Translations under genes and position numbers: made by a program | The notes under the pieces: generated by a model | Databases searched by the model: none | What the model saw: the letters and a program-made list of their open reading frames with translations, nothing else | Told to the model about the DNA's origin: nothing | From: Cricetomys ansorgei | Lineage: Eukaryota; Chordata; Mammalia; Rodentia; Nesomyidae | Length of the DNA stretch: 64,000 nucleotides | Assembly: GCA_026225945.1 (NCBI GenBank) | Contig: JAMJFZ010001657.1 | Coordinates: 3,320,001 to 3,384,000, forward strand | Reading direction: 5' to 3' | In this document: positions 41,429-52,718 of the stretch, piece after piece | How positions within the stretch are numbered: the stretch's first letter is position 1 | How the letters are laid out: the number at the start of each line of letters is the position of its first letter

Positions 41429-41602
41429 CTGATGGCCTTCGTCTGATGGTCCTGGTCTGATGGTCTTGGTCTGCATGGTCCTGTTCTGTATGGCTCTGGT
41501 CTGTATGACTCTGCTTTGTATGTCCCTGGTCTTCATGGCCTGGTCTGCATGGCTCTGGTCTGCATGGCTCTGGTCTGCATGGCTTTGGTCTATATGACTG
41601 GG
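41429..41602. repeat. 14-15-bp minisatellite (about 12 units)
   Basis: Tandem copies of CTGCATGGCTCTGGT and variants (CTGATGGTCCTGGT, CTGTATGACTCTGCT). Adjacent central units are nearly identical and the edges are diverged. Confidence 0.92.
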
Positions 41603-42257
41603 ATTGTGTAACCGGCAATTACCTACTCACACTAGCCTTCCAGAACTGTGCACCAGCCACTCTGACTATTCTCCTTCATGGGGCATAAATGACTTGCAAG
41701 AAACTACGTATAAAATCTTACCCTAGTCAAGTAGTGCGTCTCCTGAGTGGAGCTCCTACAGCACATTGATTGCCCTGTGCCATGGATTCCACTGTGGCTA
41801 CAGTCTAGTCCACCGCTCTCCTAAAATACACCCCCAAGGTTAGGATGAGCAATTGTGTTTGTCTGAGGGATATTTGTTGGAGTTCAGCATTGTCTTCATT
41901 ACCTCTGGACTAAGAGACTTACTTCACATCCAGAGACGCACGGTAGGATGCATGGGAGATGTTGCTTAGTGGCTGGCAAGCAGGCTAACACTCTGTTAGC
42001 TTTCTTATACAGTTCAGAATCACCTGCCTGGGATATGGTACCACCTACAGTGGGGTGAGCTCTCCTACACCAATTAACAAACAAGACCCCCCTCTCACGA
42101 ACTTCCCCCCACCACCACAAACACACACATACACTCTAAGACATGCCCACAGGCGAATCTGATGTAAGCAATCTCTCAAATGAGCCTCTCTTTTCAGATC
42201 ATCCTAGGCTGTGACAAAGTAACAAACAGTTAAAGCAATCTAGGAAACTGGACCCAG

Positions 42258-42370
42258 ACCTTTAATTAACCCTGGCACTCCAGAAGCAGACTCAGGCAGA
42301 TCTCCTTGAGTTCCAGACCATCCAAGGCTACACAGTGAGATACTATCTCATGAAACAAAACCAAACAAAA
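42258..42370 (+). mobile_element. B1-like SINE fragment
   Basis: CCTTTAATTAACCCTGGCAC, GCAGATCTCCTTGAGTTCCA, then an A-rich CAAAACCAAAC tail. Confidence 0.65.
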
Positions 42371-43539
42371 AGCAAAACAGCCACCCCTCAAAAATCCAGG
42401 ACAGGGAGCTTCCTCCTGCCTACTCTGGCACCTTCCTGTGTAGCTGTGTGTGACTTTCTGCATCTCTTGCTTGCAGGGACCTGTGAGTACAAACTGCTTT
42501 CTTGATGGTGGTCATTCCATGCCTGTGTCTGACGGGACTTAATTCAAACAGATTCTGGCGTGAGTTGCTGGAACAAGCAGGTGTGAGCAGTTTTCCACAC
42601 GTGACTGTGGAAGGGAGGCTATGTGTCTCCACACAGAGGGAAAGCTCTAACCGGGGAGGTGAAGGGCCTTCCCAGAATTTTACTCCTTTTACGAGGACCC
42701 CCGCCCTTTGAAGACGCAGAGCCGAGACAAGGAGCCCTGAGCACAGACTCCTCCTGCCTCCTCAGCCGTTCTCACATCCAGTTCATGGGGACGCAGTTAA
42801 TCAGATGCATTTATCCTGACCTTTGTGTAAAGAGCCAGCGACACCAAGAACTGGGAAGAGAGGAGAATTGATTGTGGCGGCGGCAGCAGCAGTAGCAGCA
42901 GCGATGGCTGATTTCCAGGGGCAGCTGAGACGGCAGTACCAGCGATGCTTTGAGTCCTGGCTCTGCAGCAGGGCCCACCACATAGGCAACAGGGCTGCTC
43001 TGGGCTGAGGTGGAGCTGACGTCTCCCTTGTTCCCTCCTGGCCTCTAAGCAGGCCCCCAGTTTTGTAAGTCCTGCTATGAGCTGCCCATTGGTTTTATCT
43101 CCTGATTTACTTAAATGATGGTTGTTTCTATTGCTAATAGCCAAGATGTATCTTGATTGATACAATCTGATACTTTCTTTTCCTCTGTCTTCTTCCCTCT
43201 CTCTTCTTTGCTTTTTCCCTCCCTCCCTCCTTCTCTTCCTCCCTTCCTGCCCCCTTCTTATCTTCCAGTTTCCAGTTGAAGAATTCGTGCAGCTATTCTT
43301 CATTTTTGCATATGCCAAGATGTTGTAGTAACATTTTTAATCCTGGCTAGTAAGAATATGAGTGTTTGATGTGTTTTCTTTTTTTTGGGGGGGGGGTGTT
43401 GATTTATGTCTGACTTTTCTCCAAGATTATTTCACCAATAAATGCAACGCGTGCAAATGTTTGTGTGTGTACAAACATCACGGACGCCCCCAAGATCAGA
43501 AGCAGTGCCCAGTGCTTCTAACTCATAGAACCCCCATGG

Positions 43540-43640
43540 AGAGGCACCACCACTCACATCCTCCTTTCACTTGTGAGGAACCTGAGGCACAAATGCCTTT
43601 TGAGTCTCGCAGAAGGTTGCAAAGTTACGGCTGAGCAGAA
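43540..43640 (+). mobile_element. MIR fragment
   Basis: CACTTGTGAGGAACCTGAGG then CACAAATGCC; MIR core pattern. Confidence 0.5.
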
Positions 43641-44296
43641 CTGTGAATCAAGCTCTGCAGCCCGTGCCTGTCAAAGTCAGAGAGCTGAGAGTGAGTAGTT
43701 CAACGGGGAGGCGGGGCTTGGAGTTACTGGGATGGGAGGGGCTGAGGGGAAGGGGCGGTAAGGAGGGAGAGGTAAAGGCACAGAAAGCCTGGGACCACTA
43801 TGCACAGGGGTTCTGTGGAGTTCACAGGTAACCAATGCACAACCCTGGCTGTGATAATCCATATTGGAAAAGCACGGGGTTGGGGGGAGGGTCAGCTTGT
43901 AGATTTAGGGAAGATAAAAATCAAGATCACCTGTAAGGAGGGTAAGGCAAAGACAGACCTGAAGCCAAAGCCGGCAGGGTCTGTCCCTGAGTCCTCAGAC
44001 AGTAGTTGGAGTGGGGGTAGGTATCTTGCAGAGAGGATGAAGGCAACTGTCAGCTAGGCATTCCGTGGTTCACTCCTATTTTGCTGACAACTACACACTG
44101 TTACGACAGACAGGCCCACAGTCCCAGAGGACTTCACTGGGGTGTGTTGAGGGATCCAAGGACCACCTTGGGGCCCAGGGTCCTTCAGAGCCAGGAGAAA
44201 GGCATCATAGTAATTGGCTGAATAGACGCCAGAGCCGCATCTGTCTGTGCTGGACACAAAGTGAGTAGTCATAGGCTCCTCCTCCTCCTCCTTCCA

Positions 44297-44298
44297 GT

Positions 44299-44368
<70 letters not shown>

Positions 44369-44380
44369 ATGAGAGAGAGA
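44297..44380. repeat. (GT)n(GA)n compound microsatellite
   Basis: About 13 GT units followed by about 19 GA units and an imperfect GA tail. Confidence 0.93.
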
Positions 44381-46689
44381 ACAGTATGAGTCTGTGCTTG
44401 CTTACTCTGCTGGTTGTCTGTCTCGGGGCCAGGCTCGGACTTCACCTGCAGAAACCCTAGTGCTGGTGGCTCTCCAAGACATCCCCTTCAGTGGCACCTA
44501 CTCGAAGCCTTCTCTATCTCCTGGAGCTGCACAGCACCAGGAAAAGTGACCACTTTGTTGAACTAGGCCACCCACTCCCTGGACGCTCTCCTGAGTCCCC
44601 CATCCCAGCAGTGCCTCCCAAACCCTCCAGTTTCTGCATCTATGCAACCATGAGATGAAGCGACCGAGCTCCATTCTGCACCTGCCACTCTGCTTCCAAG
44701 GGACCCTCATCAGCTACCCACAGTGTCCAAGCTGACTGGTTTCCTGCATCCCTGCTGTGGCCCTGTCTTCTTCTGTGACCGCAGGTAAGTAAGCAAGTTA
44801 TTCATGAGGCTTAGACTAGAGGTGCTGGGCATGTTGGGGAGACTGTGGGTGCGATCTCAGAAGGAAGTTAACAACTTGTGAGCACTTAGGCAATGGTCCT
44901 GCTAGAATTCTGGAAGTCCCCTGCTGCTGCTTTCACACTGTGAAAGCAACACTTCTGAGTGGCCGTGGATACTTCCTGCACCACTGTCTGCATCTGTGTC
45001 TTTGTCACCGCCACTGTCTTGCTCATTTATTTATGTGTTTTGTGAATATTCTACACACTTAAGTGAATTAGACTAACAGACGCTGATGGGATTTGCCAAC
45101 TAGAAAGGTGGCTGGTCCTCCATGGTCGGTGTGGATCAAGGGCCAGAGTTAGTAGACAGGGTACTGCATCAGCAGGTGAAGGTGAATGACCTTCAAGCTT
45201 CCCCCTGACCTTGAGAGGTGACGCTCCTGTGATGAGCAGGTTACCGAGCGGAGCAGCCGTGGAATAAAGTATGTACTCTCCAGCTCAGGAGCATGACGGT
45301 GGGCGTTATTTGGGGAAATGAACCGTTGGCATCGTTTCCTCTAATCCGGGGGTCTCTTTGACGGAGAGCTTGTATGGTGTGGGATGTGAAGTTCCTTGAT
45401 GACAGTCCAGGAGTGGGGTGTAAGCATGTTTGGGGGAAGAGGTGATGCTTCTGGACAGGAGATTCTTGGAAGCAGATGCTGTTCTGACGAGGGAGAAGTG
45501 AGCAGCAGCTGCAGAAGGAAGGTCACAGGGAGAAGGATCCCAGTTACACTGGCTTTAATGGAATCAAACACAGGGTGGTGATCAAGGCTGCCAGGGGTGC
45601 GAGAGCCGTGGAGAGTGTGCTAGACCTTGGAGTGAGCATCACTCCAATGGGAACATTCGTGCCTGAGCCCTTTACACCCCAGATAGCCCTTGCTTGTGTT
45701 TTTGTTTCCATAGACCTCATTTACCCAGACTTGACAGATAGCCACAGCACTCCAGGGTCTACCCCACCCCAGGACTGCTAACCCAGTGATATGGGGGCTT
45801 TCACTTTAAATATCTTTGTAACTAGTGGTGGAAGGTTACTCTAATTACTGCTGATTACCTGGAACAATCCTTCCTCTGGTTTCCGGTGACAAATTAATGA
45901 AATGATCACAGGGGCTAATTATCAAAAAAGGTGGAGATCTGAGACAAACCCAAACACAGCCAATTGCATCTCATCGGCACATGGCTCCAGACAGTCCTTA
46001 ACAGTACAACTTCAGCATGCCTGCCTCTCTGACTTCGTTAAGGAGGAAGCCAATGTGTGTGACAGAGTCAAAGCCCACAACCTTGGAATGTGCATCCGTG
46101 GTACCAGTTAAAAGGAGTCAGTGAGCTTCCTTCCTGCATAAGGAAGAATATTCTAGAATGCTGGATCCAGGTGAGCTCAGTTTGGGAATGGACACCTTGT
46201 CTCTCACAGACCCCAGTCTTGATGGTGGCTTGGCAATGACTGTCACAGAACATAGCTGAGTATTAGCTGAGCTCTTGCAGAGTCGCCCGTGTGGTTGATA
46301 CACTACCATATAATTTAGAAGCAGAGGGCTTGAGCTTGCCTCGTTTTTCTCTTTTAAGCTGTGTGAACTATGGTAGGTCTGTCAATCTCTTGGCTCAGCA
46401 GCCTTTTAATTACACACAGGAGATTCTAGTACTTTCCTCTAGACCCTCTTGGGGTGACATGAGTTCTAACGAGGGCAGGGATACCAAAGTGCTTTGGAAA
46501 CCAGAGTGACATCAGTGTGAACTGTACTCAGGAAGACCTTTTAGGAGTTAGCCTGAAGGGAAACCCTGGGATGGTCCTTTCCAGTGCTTACCCAGCCTGT
46601 TTCCCAGTGTAAGAGCAAGACAGTGTCTTAATACCGGTGGGATGCTAAATATAAGGACCTAAGGCTTTTAATTTTTTAAATTATTTATT

Positions 46690-46890
46690 GTTTTATGTGT
46701 ACAGCTGTTTTTTTTTCCTGCATGTATGTCTATGCACCATATGCATGCCTCATGCCTGTAGAAGCCAGAAGGGGCCATCAGGTCTCTGGAACTAGGGTTA
46801 CAGGCCATTGTAAACTACCTGATGTGTATGCTGGGAACCAAACCCAGGTTCTAGGAGCAAGATCTCAGCCACTGAGCCATCTCTCCAGGA
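46690..46890 (-). mobile_element. B3-type SINE (antisense)
   Basis: AGAAGCCAGAAGGGGCCATC, TGTATGCTGGGAACCAAACC, CACTGAGCCATCTCTCCAGG. Confidence 0.85.
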
Positions 46891-47382
46891 ACTGAGTTTT
46901 ATAACTCTTCTTTGTAACCCCTGTCTGGTTATGACAGTGGAGGTGAGGCTTAAGTCCCTCACATACGCAGGTAAATTGGAAGGCCTGTGGCCCCTGAGGT
47001 CCCCCAGGGTAGAGAGGATGAGAGAGAAAGAGAGGCACAGGACAAACCACCTACTCCAGGACTGTCAGCTTAGCCCAGCTAAAGTCTGTCTCAGGTGTTT
47101 GCACAGAATCAGACTTAGGGAAGGATTTCCCAAAGTGGGTAGCTGTTTAAAGTCTGGAAGAGAGGCCCGAGAAACTATGGGCATCCCCAGATGTCTTCTG
47201 AACCAACCTCAAGACAAATGAATCTGTCAGGCATCACACTAGGTGTGCACTACTGGTGAGTTATCTAGAATTATTCTTTCTTATGTTCATCTCTGTCTTC
47301 CAAGGGACTTTGTTCTCCATCCCTATTGTTGGCCTTGGCAGAGTATGCGGCAGAGGAAAGAAAGAAAGAAATAGGTAACAGT

Positions 47383-47639
47383 GGAGCTGTGGAGATGACT
47401 CCATGGTTAAAGAGCTTGGGGCACGGGTGCAGACTGAAGTTCAGAACCCGGGTCAAAGCCGGACAGGTATGGAGGCTGCTTATAATCCCAGTACTTCAGA
47501 GGCAGAGGCAGGAGATACTCCAGGGCAAGCTGGGTAACTAGACTAACTGGATTTGGTTAGTTTCAGGTTCAGTGAGAGACCTTGCTCAATAAATAAAGTG
47601 GAGATTGGTTGAGAAAGACACCTGATGTCAACCTGGGCC

Positions 47640-47693
<54 letters not shown>

Positions 47694-47697
47694 ACAT
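47383..47697 (+). mobile_element. Composite tRNA-derived SINE with (CA)n tail
   Basis: Head GTGGAGATGACTCCATGGTT, body TTATAATCCCAGTACTTCAG, AGTGAGAGACCTTGCTCAAT, GGTTGAGAAAGACACCTGAT, then about 26 CA units (47643-47697). Confidence 0.75.
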
Positions 47698-48009
47698 GCA
47701 CAATTAGAAACAAATTAAGTAACCAGATTATGATAGCAGATATTTCCCCTGGTCACATTTCCTAGGCCTTGTGACAAGCCTTGGTCTTCCCTATCAGCTC
47801 TCCTGGCCCCCACTCTTCCCCAGTCACATTGTGCAGGACACACAGAGTGGGTTGGGAAAGGAGACTTGGTCTTCATTTCAAGAAGTGAGTTTTTAGCAGA
47901 GCTACTGAGTCCTCATCCCAAGAATCGTGTTCACTACAGGCTCCTGATCTTCTCGGAGCCTCTGCCAGCATTGCTTCAGTTATGGTAGCATGCAAGAGTT
48001 TAGATGTTG

Positions 48010-48168
48010 CCGGCCAGTGGTGGTGCACGCCTTTAATCCCAGCACTCGGGAGGCAGAGGCAGGCGAATCTCTGTGAGTTTGAGGCCAGCCTGATCTACAG
48101 AGTGAGTTCCAGGACAGCTAGAATTACAACAGAGAAACCCTGTCTCAAAAGAAAAAAAAAAAAAAAAA
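48010..48168 (+). mobile_element. B1 SINE
   Basis: GGCCAGTGGTGGTGCACGCC, TTTAATCCCAGCACTCGGGA, then A16. Near full length and little diverged. Confidence 0.95.
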
Positions 48169-48449
48169 GTTCAGTTGTTTTAAACCTAGTGAGATCACTA
48201 ATGAACCCAGATGCACTGTTACCGTTGTGGTAAAATGCAGGTAACCTACTGCACCGTGCCCTCAGGCCCACGGCAGCAAGCACGGCAGCATGGTGTTCAG
48301 CCATCAGGTCTGTCTCTGAAACCATTGCATCTTGCTGAGCTGACGCTCTACACCTGAAATACTAACTCCTCGCCCCCACCCAGCTCTAAGTCCTGTGTCT
48401 GAGAATCTGGTGACTCCAGGTGCCGCCTCCCGGAAGTGGAGTGGCTTGG

Positions 48450-48610
48450 TGTTTGTCCCTTTGTGCCCATCTTATTTCAATCAGCATAAGGTTCTGGAGG
48501 TTCATCCCTGTCACAGCAAAGGTCGGGCTGTATAGTATTCCACTGTAGGCACAGACAGTGTTTTCTTCGTCACGTCTCCTGGGGACATGGGTTGTTCCTC
48601 CCATCCCACA
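48450..48610. mobile_element. Ancient L1-derived segment
   Basis: GGTTCTGGAGGTTCATCCCT, GGGCTGTATAGTATTCCACT, TGGGGACATGGGTTGTTCC; the same repeat pattern as 18480 and 52050. Confidence 0.5.
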
Positions 48611-48619
48611 ATCCACTCT

Positions 48620-50630
48620 GACCCCTTATATCCATTCAGATGTCAGGCGGGAATCTACGTTCTATGTGAATTTCGAGTGAAGCCCCACCCGTGAAGCTGG
48701 AGGAGGATATGTAAAATACATGAGGGGTGTCGTCGCACAGTAAAAAGACTTTTTAATTATTATGCTTCTGGTAGGAAGTATGGAAAATGTAGACAAAAGT
48801 ATCAAAAAGTTAAAAACGCCTCTAATCCCGGCACCCAGAGACAAAAGTTGACTACAGGCACATGGGAGGAAGAAAGAGAAAAAGAGAAAAGAACATGCTG
48901 GCCCTGATCCCTTCCCTTGGAGGTGAAGGGGCTGACGTTGGGGAAACAGGGCCAGAATGAGCCTGCAGCCACTCCGGAGATGGCAGAGGTTGGCGCCCTC
49001 TGTGACGTTGCTTTCCATGGTAGGTCTTCCTGCTGCTCCCCTGTCGGGGGCGCTGTTCTGGGAGAGCTGTCCAGAGCTGACACCTTTTGGAAACCACAGC
49101 CTTTTCTACCTGCTCCCTGGGACATTCGGGGAGGGCTCAGGACAAAGCCAGGTGCCTGCGAGAGAACCAGGACAAAGGAGGGAAAGGTGCAGCCAAGCTG
49201 TGTGACACACAGAACTGGCATTAAGGGTGACAGGTGGCCAGGACAGTATTCTCCCAAGGGAATAAGAGATAAGCAAAAATCTCATTTTTAAAAAAAAATA
49301 TTTTTGAGACTCTAATGCAATTGTATCATTTCTGCCTTCTCCTTCCTCCCTTCAAACTTTCCCACCCACCCTCCTTGCTCTCCTTCAAGTTCATGGCTGA
49401 TTTTGTTTTATTGCTGATATATATTGTATATTCCTATATCCATAAGCACAACCTGCTTAGCCTGTATCATGATACTTGTATGTGTGTTTTCGGGGCTGAC
49501 CGTTTTTATGGGAAAACTAATTGGTGTGCTCTTTCCTGAGGAAGACAATCTCTCCAGTTCCCAGCATTCCTTAGCGGTGTATAGTTTGTTATGCAGGGGT
49601 GAGGCTGTGTGGGCTTTCCCCCTTCCATGTCAGCGTTGTCTGCTGCTGTCATCCTTGTTCAGCTCATGTTTAGGCAGCCATGTTGGTGAGGCTTCGTGCG
49701 TGTAGCTTCTGATATTTCTAGGAGAGACATTGTCAGCAAGTTCCTTGTTCCCCCTACTGTTGGAAGATTCCCACACCGTCTTTCACAACGGTCCCCGAGC
49801 CTTAGGTGCAGGAGTTGTGTTGTAAACCTATCAGTGGGGACTGGATGGTCTCTATATGTTGCAAAGGTTAAGTTTTCTTGGTGACGTATGACTTCACTTA
49901 TGGGCTGGACCCCGGAGGAGGATGTGCAGGATCTGGCTGTGTGGAGAGGTTGGATGTGGTGGGGGGCGGGGAAGGGCTGCATCAGAGGCCAAAAATTCTC
50001 AATCTTTAATGAGTGTCTGAATTGAAACCTTTTGTGAAAATTGATTCGAGGGGAGCTTCCCCCTAAACACGGAGCTGTCAATTATAACAGGAAACATGTC
50101 CCAGAAGCTGCAGCATGTTGGCACCCCTCGATTCACCTCTTCCCTACTTGGCCCCGACAGTTGCTATGTGCTGCCACTGGGTCACAGTGCACTGACCTTC
50201 CCAGCAGCAGCCTGGTGCACAGCCTCCTCTTAGGTGTTCTGGAGTTCACACTCGGATACGTATGACTCTACTGGACTCTGTATCTGTTCTAGGAGGTCAG
50301 AGCTATCCTACAGATGAGCTGTACTTTCTGTGGTGTTAGTGACTGGCCAGGACTCAGTCATGTCTGCAGACTTTAGAGTGGGGTAGGGAGCACAATGCAG
50401 ACTGATGACGGGATGGAGGAGAGACGGTAGCTTGCTGGTGGTGCTGGACCCGCTGCTGGTAGTCTGGGACAGGACAGGATAGACTAGAGGATGAGGACCA
50501 GAGAGAGACTGCTTCACAGCTCCATTGGTAACAATCGGGATTCCTGATTCCTGCATGGATGTGGCCACTTCTATGTTTAAAGCATCGTTTTGTGCGTTTT
50601 TTTGAAGCCATGGTCAAGTACACACGATAT
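48620..50630. other. Intergenic stretch
   Basis: No gene or well-defined repeat recognised. AT-rich 49260-49450. Confidence 0.4.
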
Positions 50631-50634
50631 AAAA

Positions 50635-50760
50635 TAAACTATTAGTGGCATTCGGGATTTTGAAATGTTGTGCACCCATCACCATTCCAAAACATTCCAG
50701 AACATCCCAGAACATTCTCATCATTGTCAAAAGGAAACTCCATGTCTGTGCCAGTGTCTA
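50635..50760. mobile_element. Ancient L1-derived fragment
   Basis: TTGTGCACCCATCACCATTC, CATTGTCAAAAGGAAACTCC; cut by a GT-rich repeat at 50815-50930. Confidence 0.5.
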
Positions 50761-50924
50761 TTTCTAGGCCATATACACAAAGTAACCAAGTGGACATTTG
50801 GATATGGAAACTGTGTGTGTGCATGTGTGTGTGTATTGTGTGTGTGGGGGTGCACATGGATGCAGGTGCATGGTATGTAGGTGCATGTGTATGTAGGCAC
50901 ACGTGTGTGTAGGTGCACATGTAT

Positions 50925-51205
50925 GCACATATATTTAGAGGCCAGAGGACAACCTTACATGTTCTTCAGGTGTTGTCATCCTCTAATTTATTTTTGAGAC
51001 AGTGCCTCTCACTTGGACCACGGTTTGTGGACTAGACTAGGCTGGGTAGCCAGCAAGTCCCAGGGTCACCTGTCTCTGCCTCCCCTGCACTGGGATTACA
51101 AATACATGCCCTGACACCCAGAATTCTACATAGGCACTGGGGCTCAAACTCAGCTCCTTGTGCTTGCCACTTTACCATTAGCCATCTATCTCCTCAGGCT
51201 CTGAA
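50925..51205 (-). mobile_element. RSINE/B4-like SINE (antisense)
   Basis: AGAGGCCAGAGGACAACCTT, TAGCCAGCAAGTCCCAGGGT, CTGCACTGGGATTACAAATA, then CCATTAGCCATC. Confidence 0.7.
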
Positions 51206-51439
51206 TATGTGAACTTTTAAAGGCAATACTTGTTATCCTTGGAGTGGTGAGATTGAGCCCTACGCTATGTAAAATAATTCATTAGCTCGGGATGCTGCTT
51301 CCCTCCAACTTCCCACGTGTGAATTTTTAACCTTCATATCTTTCTCGGCCCTAGGACCTTCCTGCATCGGTCCCATGTGCTCCATCCCATAGTCTACAGA
51401 GGATGGCCGCATCTCACTAACCAAGGTTGTTTTAAAATA

Positions 51440-52400
51440 ACAGCTCTTTTGAAATATAATCCACAATTTAAAACCTGCGATTTGGTCAATTTTATTATAG
51501 GCACAGAATCGTGCAGCGATCACCATGACATCATTCCAGAACCTTCTTCACTGTTGGTGGCAAAGGGATCCCGACGGCGGCAGAGAGAGAGGCGGCCATT
51601 AGCACCTGTGCTAGGGCGAGTACCTCGGCCCGCAGCACATCACGTGGCCCTTTAAACGGCAGATCCTGGCACACTGGTTGAACCCCAAGGTGGGAAAGCC
51701 TGCCGGGGCTGCACCTGCTTCTTTATGGAAACCTTGTTTACCAACATTGGGTAAACAGATAGGCTAAGAGCTTAAGCACACAAACTTAAAAGTGGTCAGA
51801 CTTTTCCCAGCCTTGTCTACTCCCCCTGCTGTAGCAGGGGCTGATTGAAGTGTCTGATGAGCACGGACCAAAGCGATTGGACCTCTCCCTCATGCAGCGC
51901 TCTGCTTCCTCCACAAAATCCCTGTTCCTTTCACAATAAAGTAGATCTTCACCACAAAGCTGATCTCTGGAGTCTGAGTTTCTTGGGGCTAGTGACTCCA
52001 CCACCACTCATCCTCTCGGGGACCACCCTGCTCCCACAAAAGACCACACTCATGCCCTCCAAAGACAGCCCATTGATCATCAGCAGTCATTCCCCATTCC
52101 CTTCCAGGCACCCATCTGCATCCTGTTTCCAAACTCACCTGGCCCGGAATGCACCTATCAACAGGCTTCTTTCACATGACATTTTGTTTGTTTGTTTTTG
52201 AAGCTCATCCCATCCGTCGCATATGTCAATACGTTGGTCTTTGATTCCTTTTGATGTCTGCATTGTGTTCCGTTGTTTAGATAGACCATTCTTCACTCGA
52301 TTGTTCATTGCTGATGGGCAATCGGTTGCTTGCATTTTTGGCTCATTGTCACTGGTGGCCATATTCTTCTGCTGACCACCATTGCCAATGTGCTTATCCC
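51440..52400. mobile_element. Ancient L1-derived repeat interrupted by an insertion
   Basis: Left part TTTGAAATATAATCCACAAT to ACCATGACATCATTCCAGAA (to about 51550). Right part from about 52037, CATCAGCAGTCATTCCCCAT to TTGCATTTTTGGCTCATTGT. The halves are consecutive in the common mammalian repeat, so 51552-52036 is an insertion. Confidence 0.55.
51552..52036 (+). mobile_element. Candidate solo LTR
   Basis: About 485 bp inside an older L1-like repeat. It starts TGTTGG, ends CTCCCA, and contains CACAATAAAGTAGATC followed by GGAGTCTGAGTTTCTTGGGG, as in retroviral R/U5 regions. No coding sequence. Clear target duplications were not found. Confidence 0.45.
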
Positions 52401-52648
52401 CACTGTGTCATTAATTGAGTTCCGCCTTCAAGCGGAGCAGCCAAGGAACCCTGCACTGCAGGCAGGCCTGTTGACAGCCACTTGCTCAGCTTTCAAACCT
52501 TTATGGAGTATGAAAGACAAAGATACTACATGTCACATCATCTGACCCTAAGAGCACTCCTTTGGGCTTATTCAATTGCAGAGGAGAAACGGGGCCTCGC
52601 AGAAGCTAGCTCCTGGTGGTCCAAGGGAACCCAGAACCCTCTGAAGCC

Positions 52649-52718
52649 ATGTCCGGCTCCCATCCTGCTCTCCAGTGCTGGATACAGCTCTGTCTCTGGT
52701 GTCTCCTGATGCCAGCAG
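52649..52718 (+). CDS. CHRNA2: CHRNA2 coding exon 1 (signal peptide)
   Basis: Twenty-three codons plus one base: [20 protein letters not shown], then MPA, a signal peptide. The donor CAG|GTGAGT is strong. A possible acceptor (TTCAATTGCAG) ends at 52581, which would make the exon begin at 52582 if a non-coding first exon lies upstream. Confidence 0.93.

Larger units (their letters stand above)
42380..46680. other. Intergenic stretch between EPHX2 and CHRNA2
   Basis: Mostly unique sequence. It holds a GCA/GCC-rich patch with a short reading frame (42867-43008), a MIR trace and a GT/GA microsatellite at 44297-44370. No gene could be supported; upstream non-coding CHRNA2 exons or enhancers could lie here. 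Confidence 0.4.

Noticed and set aside
41391..41618. 75-codon frame with repeated CRPEP-like units, possible repeat protein
   Set aside because: Produced by the 15-bp minisatellite; no start context, exon signals or family match.
52616..52648. Upstream in-frame GTG extension of CHRNA2
   Set aside because: The ATG at 52649 gives a proper signal peptide and matches the orthologues; vertebrate genes rarely start at GTG.
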